Assembly (NCBI RefSeq): GCF_007993935.1
Contig: NZ_VITY01000008.1
Span: 372,001 to 436,000 of the forward strand
Origin: Bradyrhizobium macuxiense
GTDB taxonomy: Bacteria > Pseudomonadota > Alphaproteobacteria > Rhizobiales > Xanthobacteraceae
Reading direction: 5' to 3'
DNA: 64,000 nucleotides
Below the pieces are notes generated by a model. That model was given only the letters and a program-made list of their open reading frames with translations. It was not told the origin of the DNA and made no database searches. The position numbers and the translations under genes are program-made. Below, piece after piece: positions 46,094 through 55,354 of the stretch. Positions within the stretch are counted from its first letter, which is position 1. The number at the start of each line of letters is the position of its first letter.

Positions 46094-47935
46094 TCAATCG
46101 TCGTCGCTGTCGGAAGTTTCAATCGAATCTTCGCCGGTTGCATCCGCCACCGGAACCTCGGCGGCAAGGCGGCGGACCTCGATCACCTTGGTGCCGGGAA
46201 AGCGCGCCAGCACCTCCTGCACGCGCGGATCGGCCTCCGCCGCGCGCTGGTGCTCGCTGCGCGCCAGCTCGTTCTGCGAACGCACCGTGGGCTGGCCGGC
46301 CTCGTTGGAGATGATCACGGTCCAGCGCCGCCCGGTCCACAGCTCGAGCTTGCGCGATAGGTCGGTGACGAGCGCGCGCTGCGCCTTCGGCTCGAGCGCG
46401 ATCTCGAGCTGGCCGTCCTCGATGCGCACCAGCCGCACATCGGCCTCCAGCGCGCTCTTGGTCATGATGTCGCGCTTCTCGCCGGCGAGCGCGATCAGCT
46501 GCGGAAAGCTTGATATCCGAAGCACCGGCGCGGCATCGGTGGCCGGCGCCGCCATCTGCGGACGCGCGGCGAGATCGGCGCGCGGGGCAGCCTGCGGCGC
46601 GCGCAGCGGTGCCGACGGCATTGCCGACATGGACGAAGCCGGCGCACCGCGCGACGGCGACGAGGCGGCGGAGCCTGACGTCGCGGGCGCCGCGCCGCCG
46701 CCATTCTGCTCGATCATCCGGATCGCCTCATCCGGCGTCGGCAGGTCGGCGACATAGGCGATCCGCACCAGCACCATCTCGGCAGCAGCGGCCGGGCGCG
46801 TCGCGGTCTGCACCTCGGCGATGCCCTTGAGCAGCATCTGCCACATCCGCGACAGCACCCGCATCGAGAGCTTTGCGGCGAACTCGCGCGCCCGCACCCG
46901 CTCGGTCTCGCCGAACGCGACATTGTCGGCGGTTGCCGGAATCGCCTTCACGCGGGTGACGAAATTGACGAACTCGGCGAGGTCCGACAGCACCACGACC
47001 GGATCGGCGCCGACATCATACTGCGCGCGGAATTCGGTGAAGGCGGCGGCGAGATCGCCGCGCGCCAGCGAATCGAACAGGTCGATCACGCGGGTGCGGT
47101 CGGCGAGGCCGAGCATCTGCCTGACCGCGCCGGCCTTCACATTGCCGGCGGCATGCGCGATCGCCTGATCGAACAGCGACAGCGAGTCGCGCACCGATCC
47201 CTCGGCCGCGCGCGCGATGATGCCGAGCGCCTCGGGCTCGACCTCGACGCCCTCCTTGGTCGCGATATTGCCGAGATGCTTCATCAGCACGTCGGCCTCG
47301 ACGCGGCGCAGGTCGAAGCGCTGGCAGCGCGACAGCACCGTGATCGGAACCTTGCGGATTTCGGTGGTGGCGAACACGAACTTGGCGTGCTCCGGCGGCT
47401 CCTCCAGCGTCTTCAGAAAGGCGTTGAAGGCCGCCGTCGACAGCATGTGGACTTCGTCGATGATGTAGACCTTGTAGCGCGCGCTGGCCGGCGCATAGCG
47501 CACGCTGTCATTGATCTGGCGGACATCGTCGACGCCGGTGTGGGACGCGGCGTCCATCTCCAGCACGTCCATGTGCCGGCTTTCCATGATCGCCTGGCAG
47601 TGCACGCCGAGGTCGGGCATGTGGATGGTCGGCCCGGTCACCGAGCCGTCCGGCTTGGCGTAGTTCAAGGCACGGGCGAGGATCCGCGCGGTGGTGGTCT
47701 TGCCGACCCCGCGGACGCCGGTGAGGATCCAGGCTTGGGGAATCCGCCCGGTCTCGAACGCATTCGAGACGGTGCGGACCATAGCCTCCTGGCCGATCAG
47801 GTCCTCGAAGCTGGAGGGGCGGTATTTGCGGGCTAGAACGCGGTACGGCTTGGCGGTATCAAGCGCGCTGCCGAGATCGAAGCCACTCTGGCCTTCGCCG
47901 TCGGGCGGTTGGGAGGGGGCGCCAGCGTCATTCAT
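46094..47935 (-). CDS. dnaX: DNA polymerase III subunit gamma/tau
   Basis: A 613-residue clamp-loader subunit. P-loop GVRGVGKTTTARILAR, DEVHMLS (Walker B) and sensor region follow as usual. Between them, the zinc module is altered: the part that normally reads C...CxxCxxC reads PTIHMPDLGVHCQAIMESRH, with a single cysteine. The C-terminal third is Ala/Pro-rich and then binds DnaE (RIEDGQLEIALEPKAQRALV). No obvious slippery frameshift site was noticed for making gamma. Confidence 0.94.
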   Translation of the reverse strand: MNDAGAPSQPPDGEGQSGFDLGSALDTAKPYRVLARKYRPSSFEDLIGQEAMVRTVSNAFETGRIPQAWILTGVRGVGKTTTARILARALNYAKPDGSVTGPTIHMPDLGVHCQAIMESRHMDVLEMDAASHTGVDDVRQINDSVRYAPASARYKVYIIDEVHMLSTAAFNAFLKTLEEPPEHAKFVFATTEIRKVPITVLSRCQRFDLRRVEADVLMKHLGNIATKEGVEVEPEALGIIARAAEGSVRDSLSLFDQAIAHAAGNVKAGAVRQMLGLADRTRVIDLFDSLARGDLAAAFTEFRAQYDVGADPVVVLSDLAEFVNFVTRVKAIPATADNVAFGETERVRAREFAAKLSMRVLSRMWQMLLKGIAEVQTATRPAAAAEMVLVRIAYVADLPTPDEAIRMIEQNGGGAAPATSGSAASSPSRGAPASSMSAMPSAPLRAPQAAPRADLAARPQMAAPATDAAPVLRISSFPQLIALAGEKRDIMTKSALEADVRLVRIEDGQLEIALEPKAQRALVTDLSRKLELWTGRRWTVIISNEAGQPTVRSQNELARSEHQRAAEADPRVQEVLARFPGTKVIEVRRLAAEVPVADATGEDSIETSDSDDD

Positions 47936-48049
47936 GCGTCGATCCGCAACTTAAGGGTCTCTTGCAGCCGGCGTGCGGATGGGAGCCGAAATCGAGCGCC
48001 GGGCGCGGAGACCGCCATTCCAGCGCGATTCGCTCAGAAAAAACAGGTA

Positions 48050-48144
48050 GGAGACTGACGAGCGACCCGATCCGGACCTCGTTAGGGCTGCTTCCTTCCG
48101 GACCTGACCCGGTTGGCGAGTGGCTCGTCCACCGCCAATCTCCC
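48050..48144 (-). ncRNA. ffs: Signal recognition particle RNA, small type (4.5S)
   Basis: On the minus strand, GGTCAGGTCCGGAAGGAAGC with the following AGCC is the bacterial SRP domain IV signature. The 5' GGAGATTG pairs with 3' CAGTCTCC, closing a long hairpin of about 95 nucleotides. A run of six T (minus strand) follows at 48038-48043. The ends are set from the pairing and may be off by a few bases. It sits upstream of dnaX in the same orientation. Confidence 0.93.
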
Positions 48145-48150
48145 GATCCC

Positions 48151-48179
48151 TATTTGGGGCCAAAAGCGCCGGAAAGCAA
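48151..48179 (-). promoter_or_regulatory. Candidate promoter of ffs
   Basis: On the minus strand: TTGCTT, 17 bases, CAAATA, ending seven bases before the predicted RNA 5' end. Confidence 0.5.
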
Positions 48180-48253
48180 GCGGCCTGACCCGGCTTTGTA
48201 AGGCCGGCTTTGCGGGGCTTGTCTGGGAACACGGAAAGGCATTATTTGCCCCC

Positions 48254-48673
48254 ATGCCCGCCTCCAATTGGTCGCTGCATTCGCAGCTCAAAAAAGACAC
48301 CATCGACATCGGCGACCTGCCGCTGTGCAAGGTGCTCGTCATCAAGGATGCGCATTATCCCTGGCTGCTCCTGGTGCCCCGGCGCGACGGCGCGGTCGAG
48401 ATCATCGACCTCGACGAGGTCGAGCAGGCGCAGCTGATGACCGAGATCACCCGCGTCTCGCGGGCCCTCAAAGAGGTCACCAAATGCGACAAGCTGAATG
48501 TCGCAGCCCTCGGCAACCTCGTCCCGCAGCTTCACGTCCATATCATCGCGCGCCGGACCAGCGACGCTGCATGGCCGCGTCCCGTTTGGGGCGTGATGCC
48601 GCCGCTGGCGCATGACGCCGAGGAAGTGCAGAATTTCATCAGCGCGCTTCGCCGCAAGATCTGGTTGGGTTGA
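48254..48673 (+). CDS. HIT-family nucleotide hydrolase/transferase
   Basis: A 139-residue HIT-domain protein from ATG 48254; the longer frame to 48113 crosses the ffs gene. The histidine triad is QLHVHIIAR. CKVLVIKDAHYPWLLLVPRR and the tail AWPRPVWGVMPPLAHD are typical of a proteobacterial diadenosine-polyphosphate-hydrolase-like group. It lies six bases before nudC, so both nucleotide-cleaving enzymes are probably cotranscribed. Confidence 0.9.
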   Translation: MPASNWSLHSQLKKDTIDIGDLPLCKVLVIKDAHYPWLLLVPRRDGAVEIIDLDEVEQAQLMTEITRVSRALKEVTKCDKLNVAALGNLVPQLHVHIIARRTSDAAWPRPVWGVMPPLAHDAEEVQNFISALRRKIWLG

Positions 48674-48679
48674 AATTCA

Positions 48680-49630
48680 ATGTCCGCATCCGATTCATTT
48701 CCGCTCGGCCAGCCGGCCTTCGTCACCCATGTGCTCGACCGCGCCGCGCATCTGCGCAGCAATGACGAGAAGCTGTTCGCGCTGGAGGGCCACCGCGAGG
48801 CGCGCGCCTATGTGATCTATCGCGACTCGCTGGTCGTGAAGCAGGAGGAAGGCGGCGCCCGCGCACTGCTGTCGCTGGAGGAAGCCCGCAGCTACGGCGC
48901 CAATCCCGGCACGATCTTCTTAGGTTTGCGCGATGCGGCGCCGATCTTCGGCATGGGGATCGCACCGCAGGCGGCCGAGAAGCTGGTCGGGCGCGCCGAC
49001 GTCGCGATCACCGAGTTGCGCGGCATGGCGATGCAGGGCGTGGTGCCGCCGGAGCAGCTGTCGGCGATCGCGATGGCGAAATCGATGGTGACCTGGCATC
49101 AGCGCCATGGCTTCTGTCCGAACTGCGGCACCCGCACGGCGATGAAGGACGGCGGCTGGAAGCGCGAATGCCCGAGCTGCAAGGCCGAACATTTTCCGCG
49201 CACCGATCCGGTCGTGATCATGCTGGTCACGTCGGGCGACCGGGTGCTGCTCGGCCGGCAGAAGCAGTTCATGCCCGGGATGTATTCCTGCCTCGCCGGC
49301 TTCGTCGAGGCCGCCGAGACCATCGAGGACGCAGTGCGGCGCGAGATTTTCGAGGAAAGCGGCATCCGCTGCACCGACGTCAATTATTACATGACGCAGC
49401 CCTGGCCCTATCCGTCGTCGCTGATGATCGGCTGTACCGCGCGGGCGACCAACGAGGACATCGTGGTCGACCGCACCGAGCTGGAAGATGCGCGCTGGTT
49501 CGACCATGCCGAGGCGACGCTGATGCTCAAGCGTCAGCACCCCGAGGGCCTGGCCGGCCCGCATCCGTTCGCGATTGCCCATCATTTGCTCGGCCGCTGG
49601 GTGCACCACCGGAATCCGTTGGACCAATAG
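48680..49630 (+). CDS. nudC: NAD(+) diphosphatase NudC
   Basis: A 316-residue Nudix hydrolase. Zinc ribbon CPNCGTRT...ECPSC at about residue 150-170; Nudix box GFVEAAETIEDAVRREIFEE; then the NudC-specific TQPWPYPSSLMIG. It hydrolyses NADH/NAD and can remove NAD caps from RNA. Confidence 0.95.
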   Translation: MSASDSFPLGQPAFVTHVLDRAAHLRSNDEKLFALEGHREARAYVIYRDSLVVKQEEGGARALLSLEEARSYGANPGTIFLGLRDAAPIFGMGIAPQAAEKLVGRADVAITELRGMAMQGVVPPEQLSAIAMAKSMVTWHQRHGFCPNCGTRTAMKDGGWKRECPSCKAEHFPRTDPVVIMLVTSGDRVLLGRQKQFMPGMYSCLAGFVEAAETIEDAVRREIFEESGIRCTDVNYYMTQPWPYPSSLMIGCTARATNEDIVVDRTELEDARWFDHAEATLMLKRQHPEGLAGPHPFAIAHHLLGRWVHHRNPLDQ

Positions 49631-49709
49631 CGGGAACCGGACATCGTTCTGCCGATTAGATCGGGACACAGTTCTGGCAGCTAACGGAACCATTGCGACG
49701 GATCCCTGC

Positions 49710-50657
49710 ATGAATTTTCAAGACGGTGCCCCGAAAGTCCCGCCCCGCATCCTCTGCATCGGCCTGCCGGTGCGCGACCTGACCTTCCGCGTCAACGTTC
49801 CGGCGCGCGGCTCCAAGGAGAATGCGACGCATTTCGACGAGATCTGCGGCGGCAACGCGCTGAACGCGGCGATCGGCATCGTCCGGCTGGGCGGCCGCGC
49901 CTCGATCTGCGGGCCGATGGGCGATTCGCGGGAGACTTCCAGCCGCTACATCTTCGACAAGCTGGCCGAGGAAGGCATCGAGACCAACCATCTGATCCAC
50001 ATGCCGGACCTGGTCACCCCGATCTCGGCGATCATGATCGACGACACCGGCGAGCGCACCATCGTCACCTTCCGCGATCCCGAGCTCTGGAAGGTCAAGC
50101 TGCCGCCGACCGAGCTTTTGCTGGAGGATTGCGCGGCGATCCTGACCGAGAGCCGCTGTGCACCGTTCTGCACCGAGCTGTGTGCCGAGGCCGTCAAACG
50201 CGGCATTCCCGTGGTGGTCGACGTCGACCGCGCGATGTCGATGCGGGAAGGGCTGCTCACCGCCTCCTCGCATCTGGTGTTCTCCAGCGAGCCGCTGCAG
50301 GAGACCGCCGACGTCACCGATGACGGCCAGGCGCTGCACAAGCTCGCCAAGCTCACCCCCTCCTTCCTGGCCGGCACCCGCGGCCCTCAGGGCACGATCT
50401 GGCTCAATGAGAAGGGTGGGCTCGAGGAGACCCCGGCCTTCCCGGTCCATACCGTCGACACGCTCGGGGCCGGCGACGTCTTCCACGGCGCGTTTGCCCT
50501 CGCCATCACCGAGAAGCAGGAACTGCGGCAGGCGCTGCGTTTTGCGTCCGCGGCTGCGGCGCTGAAATGCACCCGCTTCGGCGGCGCTTATGCCGCACCG
50601 CAACGTACTGAAGTTGAAGCGTTTTTGGGCGAACACGCCGACGCCCGGCCGGCCTGA
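49710..50657 (+). CDS. PfkB-family sugar kinase
   Basis: A 315-residue ribokinase-like kinase from ATG 49710. GGNALNAAIGIVRLGGRASI near the N-terminus and the catalytic TVDTLGAGDVFHGAFALAI near the C-terminus mark the family. An Asp in GAGD is the base. The substrate, a sugar or nucleoside, cannot be told. The spacer after nudC is 79 bases. Confidence 0.9.
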   Translation: MNFQDGAPKVPPRILCIGLPVRDLTFRVNVPARGSKENATHFDEICGGNALNAAIGIVRLGGRASICGPMGDSRETSSRYIFDKLAEEGIETNHLIHMPDLVTPISAIMIDDTGERTIVTFRDPELWKVKLPPTELLLEDCAAILTESRCAPFCTELCAEAVKRGIPVVVDVDRAMSMREGLLTASSHLVFSSEPLQETADVTDDGQALHKLAKLTPSFLAGTRGPQGTIWLNEKGGLEETPAFPVHTVDTLGAGDVFHGAFALAITEKQELRQALRFASAAAALKCTRFGGAYAAPQRTEVEAFLGEHADARPA

Positions 50658-50733
50658 TCGGTTACGACCCGCTTGATTTGGAAGATTTTTCTCTATATGA
50701 GGGAGTTTGAACCTTCATGTGGAACTTTCTTCT

Positions 50734-51234
50734 ATGACCGATGTCGCCATTCAGCTTCATGACAACAACCGCCGCCTCGACGCGATCGATCGCAAGATCC
50801 TGACCGTGTTGCAGGAGGATGCCTCGCTCTCCGTCGCCGAGATCGGCGACCGGGTCGGGCTGTCGTCGACGCCGTGCTGGAAGCGCATCCAGCGGCTCGA
50901 GGCCGACGGCGTGATCCTGCGCCGCGTGGCGCTGGTCGATCAGAACAAGATCGGGCTCGGGATTTCGGTGTTCGTCTCGGTCGAGAGCGCCGACCATTCG
51001 GAAGCCTGGCTGCGCAAATTCGCCGACGCCGTCAGCGCCATGCCCGAGGTGATGGAGTTCTACCGGATGGCCGGCGACGTCGACTACATGCTGCGCGTCG
51101 TGGTCGCGGACATGCAGGCCTACGACGTGTTCTACAAGAAGCTGATCTCGGCCGTGCCGCTGAAGAACGTCACCTCGCGCTTTGCGATGGAGAAGATCAA
51201 GTCGGTGACGGCGCTGCCGGTGCCTGCGGCGTAA
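50734..51234 (+). CDS. Lrp/AsnC-family transcriptional regulator
   Basis: A 166-residue regulator from ATG 50734. HTH in RLDAIDRKILTVLQEDASLS and IGDRVGLSSTPCWKRIQRLE; RAM domain with VMEFYRMAGDVDYMLRVVV. Probably responds to an amino acid. It stands alone here, 77 bases after the sugar kinase. Confidence 0.92.
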   Translation: MTDVAIQLHDNNRRLDAIDRKILTVLQEDASLSVAEIGDRVGLSSTPCWKRIQRLEADGVILRRVALVDQNKIGLGISVFVSVESADHSEAWLRKFADAVSAMPEVMEFYRMAGDVDYMLRVVVADMQAYDVFYKKLISAVPLKNVTSRFAMEKIKSVTALPVPAA

Positions 51235-51334
51235 CCGCCGCCGCACAACCTCATACGAACGTCGATACGCCCCCAGGTAGTTCGCCTGCACGGCATTTAC
51301 CGGAAGTTAGCGCCAGCGGCAGTATTGTGCTGCG

Positions 51335-51706
51335 ATGGTGCCGGGGGAGATCATCCCAGCGAGCCGACGGCCCGTATGGCTGGGCGCGGCTGCATTGCTG
51401 ATCGCGAGCTGGATCGCGGTCGCAATGCTGTCGCTGCAGGCGCGTGCGGGCAGCGACGTGGTGGCCGTGGCGTTTCCGCCGTGGTGGCGCGCCGAGCGCG
51501 CGCTGATGGCCGCCGCGTCCGCCAATGCGTCGATCGTTCGGATGACCGCGATCCCGGCCCTGCTGGTGGTGCGGCCTGACCGCGATGGCGGGCTGCGCCG
51601 GCTGTATGAGGCGGGCGCGCTGCTGACCATGGATCCGCAGGCGATCGCCGGCTGCTTCAAGTCGGACGACGATCTGGGGGTTGGGAATGACCTTCGAAGG
51701 CGATGA
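51335..51706 (+). CDS. Small membrane-anchored protein overlapping a chemoreceptor gene
   Basis: A 123-residue protein with one helix (residues 14-36, VWLGAAALLIASWIAVAMLS) and an 85-residue soluble part predicted in the periplasm (AFPPWWRAERALMAAASANA, ALLVVRPDRDGGLRRLYEAG). No clear ribosome-binding site precedes the ATG. Its last 20 bases overlap the chemoreceptor gene in another frame, which argues for coupled translation. I do not recognise a family. Codon use agrees with a real gene. Confidence 0.65.
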   Translation: MVPGEIIPASRRPVWLGAAALLIASWIAVAMLSLQARAGSDVVAVAFPPWWRAERALMAAASANASIVRMTAIPALLVVRPDRDGGLRRLYEAGALLTMDPQAIAGCFKSDDDLGVGNDLRRR

Positions 51707-53153
51707 AATGGCCGCGCTGCGCGAGACGGCCAGCAAGATATTGCTCGTGGTGCTCTGGCTGCACGTTCCGATCGCGATCATCGTCGGCATGGCGCTGCAC
51801 ACCGACTGGCTGATCCCGGCCGGCTTCATGGCCGCGATGGCGCTGACTGCTACGGCCTCGTGGCGCATGTCGGGGAACGGCGTTTCAACCCGCCTGATCG
51901 TGGCCGTGGCCCTGATGGCCGGCGTGTCGATGCTGGTCTACCAGTTCGCCGGCCACCGCTGGCAGGTCGACATGCACATGTACTTCTTCGCCGCGCTGGC
52001 GTGCCTCGTCGCCTATTGCGACTACCGGCCGATCGTCGCCGGCACCGCGGCCGTTGCCCTGCACCATTTGACGCTGAATTTCATCCTGCCGGCCGCGATC
52101 TATCCCGGCGGCGCCGACTTCGGCCGCGTCGTTCTGCACGCCGTGATCCTCCTGATCGAGGCCGGCGTGCTGATCTGGCTCGCGCACACGCTTGCCGAGC
52201 TGTTCAGGACGTCGGCGCAGAAGGCGGCCGAGGCCGAGGCCGCCGTTGCCGCCGAGGCGCGCGTCAATGCCGAACGCATCGAGGCCGAACGGGCCAAGCA
52301 GAACCGTGACGCCGCGCGGCGCGAGCTCGCCTTGGGTTTCGAGCGCAAGATCGGCGAGGTCGTCGAGGCCGTCGCGGTGGCGGCGAACGCGATGCAGGGC
52401 CTCTCGACGACGATGAACGGCAGCAACGCGGAAACCATCCGCCAGGCCACCGCCGCCGCCTCCGCATCGACGCTGGCGTCGAGCAACGTGGAGACCGTGG
52501 CGTCGGCGACCGAGGAGCTGACGGCCTCGATCAACAGCATCGCCGAGCAGGTGACGCGCTCGGCGCGGATCGCCGCCAAGGCCGCCGACGAGGCGCGCCG
52601 CACCAACACCGTCGTGCAAGGTCTTGCCGCCGGCACGCAGAAGATCGGCGAGGTGGTGACGTTGATCCAGAGCATCGCCAGCCAGACCAACCTGCTCGCC
52701 CTGAACGCAACCATCGAAGCGGCGCGCGCCGGCGAGCATGGCCGCGGATTTGCGGTCGTTGCGAGCGAGGTCAAGGCGCTGGCCAACCAGACCGCCAAGG
52801 CGACCGAGGAGATCTCGGTTCAGATCCAGGACATCCAGAACGCGACCGGCGCGGCCGTCAGCGCGATCGGGACCATCGGGACCACGATCGCGGAAATCGA
52901 CCACGTCTCCGGCGAGATCGCAGCCGCCGTCGATCAGCAGGGCGCTGCGACCCGCGAGATCTCCAGCAATTTGCAGCAGGCCGCCGACCGCACCCGCGAC
53001 GTCAACAAGGGCATCCTCAACGTCAACCGCGCCTCCGAACAGGCCGGCGGCGCGACCGCGCAATTGCTCGATGCGGCGAACGGCCTGACCTCGCAGTCGG
53101 AATGGCTGAAGACCGAGCTGGACCGCTTCCTCGCCTCGCTGCGGGCGGCGTGA
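51687..53153 (+). CDS. Methyl-accepting chemotaxis protein with six-helix input domain
   Basis: A 488-residue receptor from ATG 51687 (ATG 51708 is possible). Residues about 15-175 hold six transmembrane helices with hardly any periplasmic loop; one helix carries VALHHLTLNFILP. The cytoplasmic part has an alanine/glutamate-rich coiled coil (AEAEAAVAAEARVNAERIEA) and the conserved hairpin tip IQSIASQTNLLALNATIEAARAGEHGRGF (split here as 20-residue blocks: IASQTNLLALNATIEAARAG). No HAMP is obvious. No C-terminal CheB/R pentapeptide was seen. Its ligand or cue is likely sensed in or at the membrane. Confidence 0.9.
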   Translation: MTFEGDEMAALRETASKILLVVLWLHVPIAIIVGMALHTDWLIPAGFMAAMALTATASWRMSGNGVSTRLIVAVALMAGVSMLVYQFAGHRWQVDMHMYFFAALACLVAYCDYRPIVAGTAAVALHHLTLNFILPAAIYPGGADFGRVVLHAVILLIEAGVLIWLAHTLAELFRTSAQKAAEAEAAVAAEARVNAERIEAERAKQNRDAARRELALGFERKIGEVVEAVAVAANAMQGLSTTMNGSNAETIRQATAAASASTLASSNVETVASATEELTASINSIAEQVTRSARIAAKAADEARRTNTVVQGLAAGTQKIGEVVTLIQSIASQTNLLALNATIEAARAGEHGRGFAVVASEVKALANQTAKATEEISVQIQDIQNATGAAVSAIGTIGTTIAEIDHVSGEIAAAVDQQGAATREISSNLQQAADRTRDVNKGILNVNRASEQAGGATAQLLDAANGLTSQSEWLKTELDRFLASLRAA

Positions 53154-53158
53154 GGAAC

Positions 53159-53261
53159 TGTCATCGGCCGGCTCGACCGGGCGATCCAGTGCGCCGCGGC
53201 CCGTCGGTTCAATAACGACTGCCTCTGGAATACTGGATCACCGCTTTCGCGGGTGATGACA
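53159..53261. repeat. Intergenic palindrome, TGTCATC family
   Basis: Ends TGTCATCGGCCGGCTCGACC and GGGTGATGACA; internal CCAGT / ACTGG also pair. It is directly after the chemoreceptor gene and 39 bases before a CCCTGC element. Confidence 0.75.
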
Positions 53262-53300
53262 CCGCGTGTTTGAGATCTTGAATCGAGAACCATCCTCAGT

Positions 53301-53422
53301 GTCGTCCCTGCGAAAGCAGGGACCCATAACCACGAATGATTGTTGGTGAACCGTGGCGGAACGACGAGTCCCGATCACGACATCCGCCGCGGAGTATGGG
53401 TCCCTGCTTTCGCAGGGTCGAC
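53301..53422. repeat. Intergenic palindrome, CCCTGC subfamily
   Basis: Left end GTCGTCCCTGCGAAAGCAGG; right end CCCTGCTTTCGCAGGGTCGAC, with one substitution (GGGTCGAC for GGGACGAC) against other members. With the preceding element it fills the mcp-mutase spacer (53154-53493), which has no gene. Confidence 0.88.
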
Positions 53423-53493
53423 ACCGAATTTGGCTTGGCATCGCCCCCGAATGCATGCGCTGGTGATGACGAGTCGGTTCGCGGAGCCCCGCC

Positions 53494-54993
53494 TCAGATC
53501 TTCTGATTGTACTCGCCGACCTCGGGATGCGTCCGCAGCACCGAATCCATCGCCTCGAACATGTCGCGCATGCGCTGCTCGCTGACCGGGCTTTCGACCA
53601 CGACCACGAGCTCCGGCTTGTTCGAGGATGCCCGCACCAGACCCCAGCTGCCGTCCTCGACCGTGACGCGCACGCCGTTGACGGTGACGAGATCGCGGAT
53701 GTTCTGGCCCGCGACCTTCTCGCCCTTCTGCTGCAGCGTCTCGAAGTGCTTCACCACGGCATCGACCACGCCGTACTTCGCCTCGTCGGCGCAATGCGGC
53801 GACATGGTCGGCGACGACCAGGTCTTCGGCAGCGCGTCCTTCAGATCGGCCATCGACTTGCCGGGGGCGCGGTCGAGCATCTCGCAGATCGCGATCGCCG
53901 ACACCAGGCCGTCGTCATAGCCGCGGCCGAACGGCTTGTTGAAGAAGAAGTGGCCGGACTTCTCGAAGCCGGCCAGCGCACCGAGCTCATTGGTGCGGCG
54001 CTTCATGTAGGAGTGCCCGGTCTTCCAGTAGACCGTGTTGGCACCCTGCTTCTGCAACACCGGATCAGTCACGAACAGTCCGGTCGACTTCACGTCGACG
54101 ACGAACTGCGCATTGGCGTTGATCGCCGACATGTCGCGCGCCAGCATCACGCCGACCTTGTCGGCGAAGATCTCCTCGCCGGTGTTGTCGACCACGCCGC
54201 AGCGGTCGCCGTCGCCGTCGAAGCCGAGCCCGACATCGGCCTTGTGCGCCAGCACCGCATCGCGGATCGCGTGCAGCATCTCCATGTCTTCCGGATTCGG
54301 ATTGTATTTCGGGAAAGTGTGATCGAGCTCGGTATCGAGCGGGATCACCTCGCAGCCGATCGCCTCCAGCACCTGCGGCGCGAACGCGCCCGCGGTGCCA
54401 TTGCCGCAGGCCGCCACCACCTTCAGCTTGCGCTTCAGCTTCGGCCGGCTGGTGAGGTCGGCGATGTAGCGCGCCGGATAATTCTCGTGAAACTGGTAGG
54501 AGCCGCCGGCCTTGTTGTTGAACGCGGCATTGAGCACGATCTCCTTCAGCCGCGTCATCTCGTCGGGGCCGAAGGTGAGCGGGCGGTTGGCGCCCATCTT
54601 GACGCCGGTCCAGCCATTGTCGTTGTGCGAGGCGGTGACCATCGCGACACAGGGCACATCGAGATCGAACTGCGCGAAATACGTCATCGGCGTCACCGCG
54701 AGCCCGATGTCATGCACCTCGCAGCCCGCCGCCATCAGGCCCGAGATCAATGCGTATTTGATCGACGCGGAATAGCCGCGGAAATCATGCCCAGTGACGA
54801 TCTCCTGCTTGACGCCGAGCTCCGCGATCAGCGCGCCGAGCCCCATGCCCAGCGCCTGCACGCCCATCAGGTTGATATCCTTGTTGAACAGCCAGCGCGC
54901 GTCGTATTCGCGAAACCCGGTCGGCTTCACCATCGGCTCGGATTCGAAGGCATAGGTGTTCGGGACCAGCACGGATTTCGGCTTCGGAAACAT
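53494..54993 (-). CDS. Phosphomannomutase/phosphoglucomutase
   Basis: A 499-residue alpha-D-phosphohexomutase (AlgC/ManB type) that interconverts hexose 1- and 6-phosphates for exopolysaccharide and LPS precursors. The phosphoserine loop is VTASHNDNGWTGVK; metal loop DGDGDRCGVVD; sugar-binding loop GEKSGH-like region reads FEKSGHFFFN; phosphate loop ASSNKPELVVV. Monocistronic as seen, minus strand. A piece of 44 bases of this gene recurs at 6464-6507. Confidence 0.95.
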   Translation of the reverse strand: MFPKPKSVLVPNTYAFESEPMVKPTGFREYDARWLFNKDINLMGVQALGMGLGALIAELGVKQEIVTGHDFRGYSASIKYALISGLMAAGCEVHDIGLAVTPMTYFAQFDLDVPCVAMVTASHNDNGWTGVKMGANRPLTFGPDEMTRLKEIVLNAAFNNKAGGSYQFHENYPARYIADLTSRPKLKRKLKVVAACGNGTAGAFAPQVLEAIGCEVIPLDTELDHTFPKYNPNPEDMEMLHAIRDAVLAHKADVGLGFDGDGDRCGVVDNTGEEIFADKVGVMLARDMSAINANAQFVVDVKSTGLFVTDPVLQKQGANTVYWKTGHSYMKRRTNELGALAGFEKSGHFFFNKPFGRGYDDGLVSAIAICEMLDRAPGKSMADLKDALPKTWSSPTMSPHCADEAKYGVVDAVVKHFETLQQKGEKVAGQNIRDLVTVNGVRVTVEDGSWGLVRASSNKPELVVVVESPVSEQRMRDMFEAMDSVLRTHPEVGEYNQKI

Positions 54994-55182
54994 GGATCGG
55001 CCTTATGGTCGCATACGGAAAGACGTCGCCGCAGCCTTTAGCGAATGCGCGGGCCGGGCGAAAGCTGAGACTGCGGCTGGTGACCGACAATTACGGCGGA
55101 AATGGCGGCGACTATCCCGCGAATTCGACGCCGGATCGCGCCGGCCTCCTCAGCATGACAATGAGAGATTCGAGCCCGCGAT

Positions 55183-55324
55183 CGTCGTCCCGGCGAAGGC
55201 CGGGACCCATACGCCGCAGCGGGTGTTGGGTTCGGGACTCGTCGTTCCGGCGCTGCTCACCAAATACGGCCTGTGGTGATGGGTCCCGGCCCCCGTGCGC
55301 AATTGCGCACTAGGCCGGGACGAC
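55183..55324. repeat. Intergenic palindrome, CCCGGC subfamily with loop insert
   Basis: Left end CGTCGTCCCGGCGAAGGCCG is standard. In the right end the loop between GTCCCGGC and GCCGGGAC is replaced by 23 bases containing the palindrome GTGCGCAATTGCGCAC. The rest of the 54994-55354 spacer holds no gene I can support. Confidence 0.85.
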
Positions 55325-55354
55325 AGCAAGTGCGCGGCACCCCGTGAGGATAGT

